Virus record (IMG/VR): IMGVR_UViG_3300035703_001759
Span: 1 to 20,173 of that record
DNA length: 20,173 nucleotides
DNA from: a virus
Reading direction: 5' to 3' (one strand)
Below are positions 14,389 through 20,173 of the stretch, in pieces. The notes under the pieces were generated by a model. It did not search any database, had not been told where the DNA came from, and saw only the letters and a program-made list of their open reading frames with translations. The position numbers and the translations under genes are program-made. Positions within the stretch are counted from its first letter, which is position 1, and each line of letters begins with the position of its first letter.

Positions 14389-15048
14389 TTACAAATTTAA
14401 AATATAATCTCCCCATTGTTTTGCCATAGCATCGGCAATACCCGGGAATGTCTTAGACCTTACTTTGCTTCTTTCTTCGCCTTTTAAATTTCTTGATTCC
14501 TTATACCATAAAGCTTGTTTTTTTTTCTTTCCAGTTTTTTTATCAATCCATTCAAAAAATTCTCCTTTTTCTGTATGAGTTATTACATCATCAAATAAAT
14601 TAGGTGTAGCGTTGTGATATAATTTTGGTAAATTTTTTAACCAAAGGCAAGTTGTTTTCTGTGCTTTATCACCAAAATAATATGGTTGAATGAATTGAGA
14701 TGGAGTCATATAATTTTTACTCATTATTCCAACTGGATTTTTAATTGCAATATGCTTAATATTTGCTTTTGCAATTTTTAAAAAAAAATCAATACCTTGT
14801 TGCTGCCTTCCATCCTTTATTTTTTGTTCAAACCATTGTGAACCACTTACTGCTAAATGCGTGCATGGTGGAAAAGCAATCATTGCGTCCCAATTATCAT
14901 CAATAATTTCAAAAACATCACATTGATAATGTTTAGCATTTATATTTCTATTAGGTTGTATATCGCAACTCCATGCATCAAAACCTAATTCTTCAAATCT
15001 TCCTCTTACCTCATCACTTTCTTCACAAGCTATTAAAATTCTTTTCAT
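14389..15048 (-). CDS. DNA C5-cytosine methyltransferase-like protein, altered motif VI
   Basis: 219 aa, a compact phage type. Motif I-like ILIACEESDEVRGRFEELGF ends at residue 23 with WSCDIQP (26-32), and motif IV is FPPCTHLAVSGSQWF with Cys62 as nucleophile candidate. Motif VI normally reads ENV or ENP; here residues 103-105 are KNP (AIKNPVGIMS), so the Glu that protonates the cytosine ring is replaced by Lys. FGDKAQKTTCLWLKNLP follows, as in the phage family. There is no obvious full target-recognition domain. The gene is visibly more A/T-rich than its neighbours. It may be inactive, use another acid, or have a different role. The start is 2 bases after the initiator gene's stop. Confidence 0.75.
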   Translation of the reverse strand: MKRILIACEESDEVRGRFEELGFDAWSCDIQPNRNINAKHYQCDVFEIIDDNWDAMIAFPPCTHLAVSGSQWFEQKIKDGRQQQGIDFFLKIAKANIKHIAIKNPVGIMSKNYMTPSQFIQPYYFGDKAQKTTCLWLKNLPKLYHNATPNLFDDVITHTEKGEFFEWIDKKTGKKKKQALWYKESRNLKGEERSKVRSKTFPGIADAMAKQWGDYILNL

Positions 15049-15050
15049 TT

Positions 15051-15986
15051 TTATTGTGTTTGATATTTCTTCATCTTTTCTGCAAGTAACCTTTCCACTT
15101 CGTCATCATAGGCTTTTTTCTTTGCCGCTGGGCTGGATGTCTGGTAAGCCGTGTATATTTTCCCAGCTTGTCCGTACAATGTCGCTGGGTTAAAGTTAGC
15201 TTTAATCCATTTGTCATTCAAGTCCCAAGCTGCTTGTAAAAATACTTTTAATGCCGTAATGTTATCACCATTCCTATCAACTTTTTCAATCCAACGCATA
15301 AGGTAAACCATGCCGCCAGCATCTTTTGGGCTCATAATATAATGCCCGTTTTTATCGGTCGGGTAGGCTGCACCTGATAACTGTTCAAAGGTTTGACAGA
15401 ACACGGTAAAGGCTTCGTAGGTGGGGTTTGGCTTGCGCTCCCCCTTTTCTTTTTCTTTACCCGCAGTTTCTTTTTCTTTTTCAACAATGGAGACAATAGT
15501 AAACGGGTTTACTTTGCTACTTTGAGAATCATTAATTACAACCTTTTTAAAGTGCGAAAACTCGTTTTCAATCTCTTTTTTTAAGTTAGTATTTATAATA
15601 GTCTTTATTTCTTTCAAGTCTTTATTTATTAGTGACGAATTTTTCCGTGTCGGATTTTTACCGTTACGGGTTTTTACCGTGTCGGTATTTTCCATACACG
15701 GTGAAAAATTTAGGGTATAATCGTAGCTATCAAATTTCCCAGTTTCCCGACGTTGTTCCCGATTTAAATAACCAGTTTGCAAAAGTTCTTCAATGTATTT
15801 CCTCAAGGTGTCCTTAGTGTACCCCAGTTCCTTTGCCATTACTCCTTGGTAAAATTTCCATTCATCAGGCATTGAAGCCATGTAACAAAAAAGGAAACGT
15901 GCGCGGTCGCTGAGATTTTTGTTTCGGATAATGTCATTGGGAATAATGGTAAAATTATCCTTGATTTTATTATTTAACTTGTTCAT
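15051..15986 (-). CDS. Winged-helix replication initiator-like protein
   Basis: 311 aa from ATG 15986; the TTG-type start at 16028 would overlap the upstream nuclease gene. Residues about 10-92 form a helix-turn-helix domain typical of phage replication proteins: FTIIPNDIIRNKNLSDRARF, then MAKELGYTKDTLRKYIEELL as recognition helices and a wing (GKFDSYDYTLNF). Residues about 93-200 are a polar linker rich in Asn, Lys and Glu. Residues 205-311 form a helical domain (YEAFTVFCQTFEQLSG, WDLNDKWIKANFNPATLYGQ) resembling the C-terminal part of DnaD-like or lambda O-like proteins. The codons for residues 93-116 contain phased repeats (15640-15708), so the gene may carry its own origin. Downstream neighbours are a methyltransferase-like and a replication-associated gene. 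Confidence 0.75.
   Translation of the reverse strand: MNKLNNKIKDNFTIIPNDIIRNKNLSDRARFLFCYMASMPDEWKFYQGVMAKELGYTKDTLRKYIEELLQTGYLNREQRRETGKFDSYDYTLNFSPCMENTDTVKTRNGKNPTRKNSSLINKDLKEIKTIINTNLKKEIENEFSHFKKVVINDSQSSKVNPFTIVSIVEKEKETAGKEKEKGERKPNPTYEAFTVFCQTFEQLSGAAYPTDKNGHYIMSPKDAGGMVYLMRWIEKVDRNGDNITALKVFLQAAWDLNDKWIKANFNPATLYGQAGKIYTAYQTSSPAAKKKAYDDEVERLLAEKMKKYQTQ
15577..15639. other. A/T-rich tract beside the repeat cluster
   Basis: Between 15581 and 15630 only 8 of 50 bases are G or C, much lower than the adjoining repeat cluster. It lies on the downstream side of the repeats in the direction of the gene, where a DNA-unwinding element would be expected for a lambda-type origin. Confidence 0.5.
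15640..15708. repeat. Iteron-like repeats inside the initiator gene
   Basis: On the plus strand the units are TTTTTCCGTGTCGGA (15640-15654), TTTTTACCGTTACGGG (15655-15670) and TTTTTACCGTGTCGGT (15671-15686); the CCGNNNCGG cores begin at 15645, 15661 and 15677, exactly 16 bases apart. A fourth, inverted copy (TTTTTCACCGTGTATGG) occupies 15692-15708 on the other strand. The spacing is not a multiple of three, so protein repetition does not explain it: the encoded residues (TDTVKT, RNGKNP, TRKNSS) are not a repeat. Confidence 0.8.
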
Positions 15987-15990
15987 TTTT

Positions 15991-16413
15991 CTATATTTTA
16001 AAATTATTATTATCACAATGGTTTTCAAACATCTCGATAACCTCTAAAACATTTTTTTGTACGGTTGTTTTACACCATTTTCTTTTGTAGTATAGTTCCG
16101 ATACATTTTGTTTAGATACAATTATATCATCATTAACGTCGTGTACATGATGCCTAAAAACAATTACAACAACCCTTTTATTTCCATCTAAAATTGCATT
16201 AGCTAAATTTTCAAGAGCCATTCTTTGTCCTTTTGGAAGTTCAGCGTCACTATGTTTGCCTTCTAAAATTATAAATGCTTTACCATTATAATCTATAATT
16301 CCATCAATATCTGTTGGAGTTATATTTCTTCTTCTTATCAATCCTAAAAAGCTATTGATTTGTCTGGCTCGACTTTTATATTTTAATTCATCTTTTTTAA
16401 AAAATTCTGACAT
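15991..16413 (-). CDS. Small PD-(D/E)XK nuclease-like protein
   Basis: 140 aa. A short nuclease core is visible: TPTDIDGIIDY supplies Asp35/Asp37, IILEGKHSD gives the ExK pair Glu51/Lys53, and KGQRMALENL supplies Gln63 in a following helix. This resembles small phage endonucleases and VRR-NUC or resolvase-like proteins. The C-terminus (VQKNVLEVIEMFENHC) is helical. It is the first gene of the leftward operon, just after the leader with a terminator, and its stop lies 4 bases before the initiator start. It is more A/T-rich than the late genes. Substrate specificity cannot be told. Confidence 0.65.
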   Translation of the reverse strand: MSEFFKKDELKYKSRARQINSFLGLIRRRNITPTDIDGIIDYNGKAFIILEGKHSDAELPKGQRMALENLANAILDGNKRVVVIVFRHHVHDVNDDIIVSKQNVSELYYKRKWCKTTVQKNVLEVIEMFENHCDNNNFKI

Positions 16414-16424
16414 TATATTATAAA

Positions 16425-16545
16425 AAAACCCAACGGTGGAAGACGCTGGGTTAGGTGAACAATGCGGAATTGTCCTAAATTCTTTTGAGTGACTTCCACA
16501 CCAGTCAAAAGAATTCGTAAATATATAATTTTATATTTACTTTGC
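16425..16545 (-). ncRNA. Candidate structured leader RNA with two complementary hairpin loops
   Basis: A leftward transcript from the -7 box at 16550-16557 would begin near 16544. Hairpin 1 (16478-16515) is a perfect 11-bp stem (AATTCTTTTGA/TCAAAAGAATT) with a 16-nt loop. Hairpin 2 is the terminator at 16427-16452. Loop 1 contains GUGGAAG and loop 2 contains CUUCCAC, a 7-nt exact complement, so loops could kiss or switch. The RNA would be about 120 nt if terminated, or the 5' leader of the early operon if not. No known RNA family is recognised. Confidence 0.5.
16427..16452 (-). terminator. Intrinsic terminator in the early-operon leader
   Basis: Minus-strand AACCCAGCG and CGTTGGGTT make a 9-bp stem with one G-U pair and an 8-nt loop (TCTTCCAC), followed by five further T residues. 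It lies only 14 bases before the ATG at 16413, so it can block expression of the whole early operon unless it is read through. Confidence 0.8.
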
Positions 16546-16549
16546 ACGA

Positions 16550-16557
16550 CAAAGATA
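16550..16557 (-). promoter_or_regulatory. Leftward -7 box TATCTTTG for early operon
   Basis: The minus strand reads TATCTTTG, a full match to the Bacteroidota -7 consensus TAnnTTTG. It is part of a 10-bp inverted repeat (CAAAGATAAA at 16550-16559 and TTTATCTTTG at 16604-16613). No convincing -33 TTG was found in the very A/T-rich spacer. Confidence 0.6.
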
Positions 16558-16605
16558 AAAATAATTTTGCTAAAAATAATTTATTATTTATAAAATAATA
16601 AAGTT

Positions 16606-16613
16606 TATCTTTG
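16606..16613 (+). promoter_or_regulatory. Rightward -7 box TATCTTTG for sugar operon
   Basis: TATCTTTG ends 4 bases before the ATG at 16618. If used, transcription would start at or next to the ATG, giving a leaderless or nearly leaderless mRNA. Another match, TAATTTTG at 16562-16569, would give a leader of about 40 bases. Confidence 0.55.
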
Positions 16614-16617
16614 CCTT

Positions 16618-17319
16618 ATGAATTACCTCGTTATTACCTCAATTACTGGAAACAAAGACGTACTGGTTGACCCAGACACAACCTTTGATAATTGTACTTA
16701 TGTCGCTTTTGTCGATGAAATTAATCATAACCTTAATGTATGGAATCAAGTAAAGAACCATGAATTTTCCATGATTGACCCGTTAAGGCATAGGCGCAAC
16801 GCAAAGGCTGAAAAGATACTTTGCATTCCTCAGGTTATGAACACGGCTTTTGATTATATCATTTGGCACGATGGAACGCACCAACTGGCAATGAACCCCG
16901 CAGATATTATAAAAGAATATGTGGACGCTGATATGTTTCTTTTTCGTCACGCGCAAAGACGTTGTTTATATCAGGAAATTGCCGCCGTGATTGAGGCAAA
17001 GTTGGATAATGAAGACCTCGTTAAAAGCCAAATGGAATTTTATCAACGCGTTGGAATGCCGCCTTACTTTGGGCTTTATGAAATGGGTTGCTATATTCGA
17101 AAAGTAAATCAAGTGACTATTGATTTTGGCTTGGCTTGGTTTGAGCAAGTTTGCAAGTATTCCAGCCGTGACCAGATTTCTTTTCCTTTTGTGCTTTGGA
17201 ACTTTGAAGAAAGGCTAAAGGTTGCAATTCTTAAAGGTAACTGTTCAAAGTACATCGGGACGCCGTTTGAAAACGATGGAAACATATATTTTATAAACCA
17301 TGCAAATCATATAAAATGA
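16618..17319 (+). CDS. DUF616/TOD1-like glycosyltransferase
   Basis: 233 aa with the hallmark sequence order of the DUF616 (TOD1/MUCI70) glycosyltransferase family: ITSITGNKDVLVD (6-18), YVAFVDE (28-34), DPLRHRRNAKAEK (54-66), YIIWHDGTHQL (80-90), FRHAQRRCLYQE (109-120) and YSSRDQISFPF (181-191). The WHDG segment is in the place of the usual W-x-D-G nucleotide-sugar site. It would transfer a sugar to an unknown acceptor. It opens a five-gene operon and overlaps the aminotransferase gene by 4 bases (ATGA). Confidence 0.78.
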   Translation: MNYLVITSITGNKDVLVDPDTTFDNCTYVAFVDEINHNLNVWNQVKNHEFSMIDPLRHRRNAKAEKILCIPQVMNTAFDYIIWHDGTHQLAMNPADIIKEYVDADMFLFRHAQRRCLYQEIAAVIEAKLDNEDLVKSQMEFYQRVGMPPYFGLYEMGCYIRKVNQVTIDFGLAWFEQVCKYSSRDQISFPFVLWNFEERLKVAILKGNCSKYIGTPFENDGNIYFINHANHIK

Positions 17320-18425
17320 TACCTTTATTTAAAGTAGCCATGAACCCAGAAGCAGATAAAGCGGTGGGTAAAGTTTTAAACTCAGGATTTATTGGTCAAG
17401 GTGAGGTCGTTGAGATGTTTGAATTTCAGTTGGAACAATGCTTTAATAACTCGTACCTCGTAACAGTTAACTCGGGTACATCGGCGCTACATTTGGCATT
17501 AAGGCTTATTAAGGATAAACACCCCGATAAGAAATACATTATCTCAACCCCGTTGACTTGCACGGCGACGAACTGGGCAATCTTAGCGGCTGGGTTTGAA
17601 ATCATTTGGGCAGATATTGAACCAAACACTTTAAACATTTGCCCTTTGTCGGTGGCTAAATCTGTTACGCCTTTAGTCGCAGCCGTTATGGTTGTTCATT
17701 GGGGAGGGGCAGCGGCAGACGTAAAAAAGATAAAGTCATTGACTGGGTTGCATATTATCGAAGATTGCGCCCACGCTTTTGGGTCATATTATGAATTACC
17801 AGCTACTTTGGAAGAAAATACAAAGGTTGGCAACTCAGGTAATTACTGTTGTTTTTCATTTCAAGCAATAAAGCACCTAACCACGGGTGACGGTGGAATG
17901 TTGATTTTACCAAATGAGGAAGAATATAAAAAGGCAAAGTTGCTTCGTTGGTATGGTATTGACCGTGAAGGCGACAGAAAGGACTTTCGATGTGAAGAAC
18001 CGATAAAGGATTGGGGATATAAATTTCACATGAACGACATCAACGCCGCCATAGGTATTGAAAACCTAAAAATCGTAGGTGATAATATTAGAAGACATAT
18101 AAATAACGCTGGGTTTTATGACTATTGGTTAAATGAATATGCGCCAAAAATAAATACTTTGTATTACGATGAGGGGTCGGCTTATTGGATTTATTCTATA
18201 TTGGTTGAGGAAAGAGATAATTTCCAAAAAGCAATGAAAGACCGTGGCGTAATGTGTAGCCAAGTTCACGAGCGTAACGATTTACACCCATGCGTAAGTA
18301 GGTACAGAACAGAATTGCCAAACCTTGAAAAGGTAATTGGTAAATTGAGCAGCCTTCCCGTTGGTTGGTGGGTGACGGACGAAGACAGAGAATATATTGT
18401 TGAACAGATAAAAAAAGGTTGGTAA
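17316..18425 (+). CDS. DegT/DnrJ/EryC1/StrS-family sugar aminotransferase
   Basis: 369 aa, full length for the family (about 360-400). Residues 1-9 (MIPLFKVAM) and NSGFIGQGEVVEMFE lead into NSGTSALHLAL (52-62, PLP phosphate region). Then come Asp150 in HIIEDCAHAFG, the Schiff-base lysine Lys186 in CCFSFQAIKHLTTGDGGML and a WGYKFHMNDINAAIG motif. The enzyme would place an amino group on a nucleotide-linked keto-sugar. No partner dehydratase or epimerase is visible, so the substrate would have to come from the host or from genes outside the window. Residues after 290 are the small domain. It overlaps the glycosyltransferase (ATGA) and the SSB gene (TAATG). Confidence 0.88.
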   Translation: MIPLFKVAMNPEADKAVGKVLNSGFIGQGEVVEMFEFQLEQCFNNSYLVTVNSGTSALHLALRLIKDKHPDKKYIISTPLTCTATNWAILAAGFEIIWADIEPNTLNICPLSVAKSVTPLVAAVMVVHWGGAAADVKKIKSLTGLHIIEDCAHAFGSYYELPATLEENTKVGNSGNYCCFSFQAIKHLTTGDGGMLILPNEEEYKKAKLLRWYGIDREGDRKDFRCEEPIKDWGYKFHMNDINAAIGIENLKIVGDNIRRHINNAGFYDYWLNEYAPKINTLYYDEGSAYWIYSILVEERDNFQKAMKDRGVMCSQVHERNDLHPCVSRYRTELPNLEKVIGKLSSLPVGWWVTDEDREYIVEQIKKGW

Positions 18426-18808
18426 TGATTAAATTAATTGTTTCGGGTCGCGTTGGTCAAGACGCTGAGATTAAAAGTGTGGGTGATAATACGGTTTGTT
18501 CCTTTTCGGTCGCACACACGGAAAAGGTTTACGGGGCGACACCTTCGGAAAAAACGATTTGGGTCACGGCTTCAATTTGGGGTGAACGTGCGGTTAAACT
18601 TGCGCCTCACATTTTAAAGGGTACTTATGTCGTAATCGAAGGGTCGGGCAGCGTGAATGGATACATTAATAAAAATACTGGAGCGGCTGAAGCAGTTATA
18701 AGATGTATGGTTAATTCCCTTGAATTTGGCGGTAAGCCAACGGCGGGAGAAAACAACCCGAAGATAACAACCGATACAGTAACCACTCAAGATGATTTTC
18801 CTTTCTAA
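18425..18808 (+). CDS. ssb: Single-stranded DNA-binding protein SSB
   Basis: 127 aa from ATG 18425, which overlaps the preceding TAA by one base; the TTG at 18419 is not needed. Residues 1-104 form an OB-fold with the usual opening (MIKLIVSGRVGQDAEIKSVG), CSFSVAHTEKV, WVTASIWGERA and KGTYVVIEGSGSVNGY. A short polar linker leads to the acidic tip DDFPF, the hallmark by which SSB recruits replication and repair partners. It coats single strands during phage replication. It is unusual that it lies between aminotransferase and methyltransferase genes of a sugar operon, coupled on both sides by TAATG. Confidence 0.93.
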   Translation: MIKLIVSGRVGQDAEIKSVGDNTVCSFSVAHTEKVYGATPSEKTIWVTASIWGERAVKLAPHILKGTYVVIEGSGSVNGYINKNTGAAEAVIRCMVNSLEFGGKPTAGENNPKITTDTVTTQDDFPF

Positions 18809-19347
18809 TGGCATATTACAACTACCACATTCCCTCAAGTTATCATAAGAATAACATCGGTAAAACCTTATATAACACGGTTCTTACAATGAACCCGTCC
18901 TCTATCATTGAGTTTGGAACGTTACACGGTTATTCAGCCGTCGCAATGGCTCAAGCACTTAGGGATTTAGATAGCGATACAGTAATAATGTGTCATGACC
19001 TTTGGCAAAAGTACCCGTACAAAAATACGTCAATGGAAAAGACGCAAGATACCATTGATGCGCTGGGGCTTACGAAATATATTGAGTTGATAGAAATGGA
19101 TTTTTACAACTGGAAACCAGAACCCTTTGACCTGATGCACTTTGATATAAGTAACCACGCGGGACATTTACGGTATTTAAAAAGTCTAAAAGATTATCAC
19201 TTTTTATACGGAACAATTCTTTTTGAAGGTGGCAGCAAGCAAAGGGACAAAGTAGAATGGATGAAGGACTTTCAGCCAATTAATTCATCGGGCATTAATT
19301 TTATTACCATTAACGAGGATTTCCCTTCATTATCTCTTCTTTTATGA
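18808..19347 (+). CDS. Class I SAM-dependent methyltransferase
   Basis: 179 aa. Motif I is IIEFGTLHGYSAVAMAQAL (Glu35, Gly37, Gly41), followed by VIMCHDLW (motif II-like acid) and DLMHFDIS (motif IV-like) before a C-terminal strand region (GTILFEGGSK, FITINEDF). This is a compact Methyltransf_24-like protein. Operon position suggests a sugar O- or N-methyltransferase or one acting on a glycan. It starts by TAATG overlap with ssb and overlaps the next gene by ATGA. Confidence 0.8.
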   Translation: MAYYNYHIPSSYHKNNIGKTLYNTVLTMNPSSIIEFGTLHGYSAVAMAQALRDLDSDTVIMCHDLWQKYPYKNTSMEKTQDTIDALGLTKYIELIEMDFYNWKPEPFDLMHFDISNHAGHLRYLKSLKDYHFLYGTILFEGGSKQRDKVEWMKDFQPINSSGINFITINEDFPSLSLLL

Positions 19348-20048
19348 AATTAGCCGTTGTTGCCTCAGGTTGGCACTTTCCTTTAGATTTTTATGAATCA
19401 GTCGCACGGCAAATCGTGGTCAAGGACTGGGAATATCATTTATTTTGTATTTCACACCGTGACCCAATGTATTCAAAGGAAGAGAAAACTGGGTTAAACC
19501 TAAAGGAATTAGACACGATTCTTTATAAAGAAATTGCAACGATTGAGCAGATTAAACAACTTGGCTGGAATTATAAAGAATACCCAAACACCGTCGGCGA
19601 CTGGGGTTGTTCAAATCAATGGTTGGAAGAACACAATTTCACGGAATACGATTTGCTTTTATTTACCCACGATGATAATTTTATTCATAATTACAAATGG
19701 TTTGGCAATATTATTCACTTTATGAACGGCGACTGGGAGATACTTAGTAATTCGTGCGGCGACCCCGTTGGTTGGCTTCGTGGTTCTTGCGAGTTCTTTA
19801 AACCTTCATTATTACATAAGATTGGCGGCAAGTTTGATTTATCATTGGTCAATTTAAACCGAGAAGGGCAAGTTTATTCCCCAGATAAATGGGTAGATAT
19901 TTTTGACTGGAATAATACGGTACACCCATTAATGAAATTTATAGCAGATAACAAAATAGTGGTCGGTCATTTATCAAAGACGTATCGGCATTCAATGTTT
20001 GTCTCTGAGGGTGAACGTGGATTTATTTCCCCTATTTTAAAAAAATAA
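19344..20048 (+). CDS. Probable GT-A type glycosyltransferase
   Basis: 234 aa. The N-terminus (MKLAVVASGWHFPLDFYESV) is a Rossmann-like strand and the middle has YDLLLFTHDDNF with HDDN at 109-112 in the position of a DxD-type nucleotide-sugar/metal site, followed by SNSCGDPVGWLRGSCEFFK. This pattern occurs in glycosyltransferase-fold phage and polysaccharide proteins. Family number cannot be assigned. It is the last of the five coupled genes and would act with the DUF616 enzyme on a common glycan. Confidence 0.6.
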   Translation: MKLAVVASGWHFPLDFYESVARQIVVKDWEYHLFCISHRDPMYSKEEKTGLNLKELDTILYKEIATIEQIKQLGWNYKEYPNTVGDWGCSNQWLEEHNFTEYDLLLFTHDDNFIHNYKWFGNIIHFMNGDWEILSNSCGDPVGWLRGSCEFFKPSLLHKIGGKFDLSLVNLNREGQVYSPDKWVDIFDWNNTVHPLMKFIADNKIVVGHLSKTYRHSMFVSEGERGFISPILKK

Positions 20049-20051
20049 TAT

Positions 20052-20059
20052 TATATTTG
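20052..20059 (+). promoter_or_regulatory. -7 box TATATTTG for the gene at 20078
   Basis: A full TAnnTTTG match 18 bases before the ATG at 20078, immediately after the operon stop. A -33 element was not clear. Confidence 0.5.
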
Positions 20060-20077
20060 TATAATAATTTAAATAAA

Positions 20078-20173
20078 ATGAACACAACAAAACCTCAGGA
20101 AATGTACGGGGTAACCTTTAGAAACAAGGTTATAAGGCAGCGCCTACTTGATATTCAATACGATTTATGGAAG
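20078..20173 (+). CDS. Start of an unknown gene, cut by window end
   Basis: The frame opens at ATG 20078 after an A/T-rich leader (TTTAAATAAA) and stays open for 32 codons to the window end. It begins MNTTKPQEMYGVTFRNKVIR and continues QRLLDIQYDLWK. Too little remains to name it. Confidence 0.55.
   Translation, partial: MNTTKPQEMYGVTFRNKVIRQRLLDIQYDLWK

Noticed and set aside
14350-14416. Longer N-terminus for the 244-aa replication-associated protein
   Set aside because: The extension crosses a very A/T-rich spacer and the upstream gene's end, with Tyr/Lys/Phe-rich translation typical of non-coding DNA.
16538-16544. TACTTTG as an additional rightward -7 box
   Set aside because: It is one base shorter than TAnnTTTG and farther from the gene than two full matches.
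16966-17148. 60-aa minus-strand frame in the glycosyltransferase gene
   Set aside because: Shadow of a conserved coding region with recognisable family motifs on the plus strand.

Overview
The window looks like part of a tailed bacteriophage (or prophage) of a Bacteroidota host. The evidence for the host is A/T-rich DNA, A-rich translation starts without Shine-Dalgarno sequences (for example AACAAACCAAAATG), and -7 boxes of the Bacteroidota type TAnnTTTG (TATCTTTG, TATATTTG). The evidence for a phage is a late module with S74-chaperone tail fibre, holin and amidase, and an early module with RuvC-like resolvase, RecB-like nuclease, dCTP deaminase and an initiator-like protein. No integrase, terminase, tRNA or attachment site is visible, so lytic versus temperate cannot be decided.

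Layout. (1) 1-6523, plus strand: two large fibre-like proteins and a 200-aa protein, all with Sec-type signal peptides, then holin, a 97-aa unknown and a zinc amidase. A convergent hairpin (6531-6554) closes this block. (2) 6599-16413, minus strand: an early/middle region of short, often overlapping genes cut into transcription units by intrinsic terminators. It encodes a PD-(D/E)XK nuclease, a winged-helix initiator-like protein, a C5-methyltransferase-like protein, an OB-fold-like protein, a RecB-like nuclease, dCTP deaminase, a membrane-anchored glucosaminidase-like protein, a RuvC-like resolvase and many small unknowns. A roughly 80-bp A/T-rich element occurs three times, each time in front of a small gene. 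(3) 16414-16617: a divergent control region with mirror-image -7 boxes and, toward the early genes, a leader with two hairpins and an intrinsic terminator. (4) 16618-20048, plus strand: five genes with overlapping stops and starts, namely a DUF616-type glycosyltransferase, a DegT-type PLP aminotransferase, SSB, a SAM methyltransferase and a probable glycosyltransferase. A new gene begins at 20078.

Most interesting points. Three 16-bp-spaced repeats plus one inverted copy lie inside the initiator-like gene, just after its winged-helix segment and beside an A/T-rich tract, an arrangement like the lambda origin in gene O. The early leader RNA has two hairpin loops complementary over 7 nt, the second being a terminator. 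An SSB gene sits inside a sugar-modification operon. The methyltransferase-like protein has Lys in place of the motif VI Glu. Several genes of 42-56 aa were found by reading between the longer genes.
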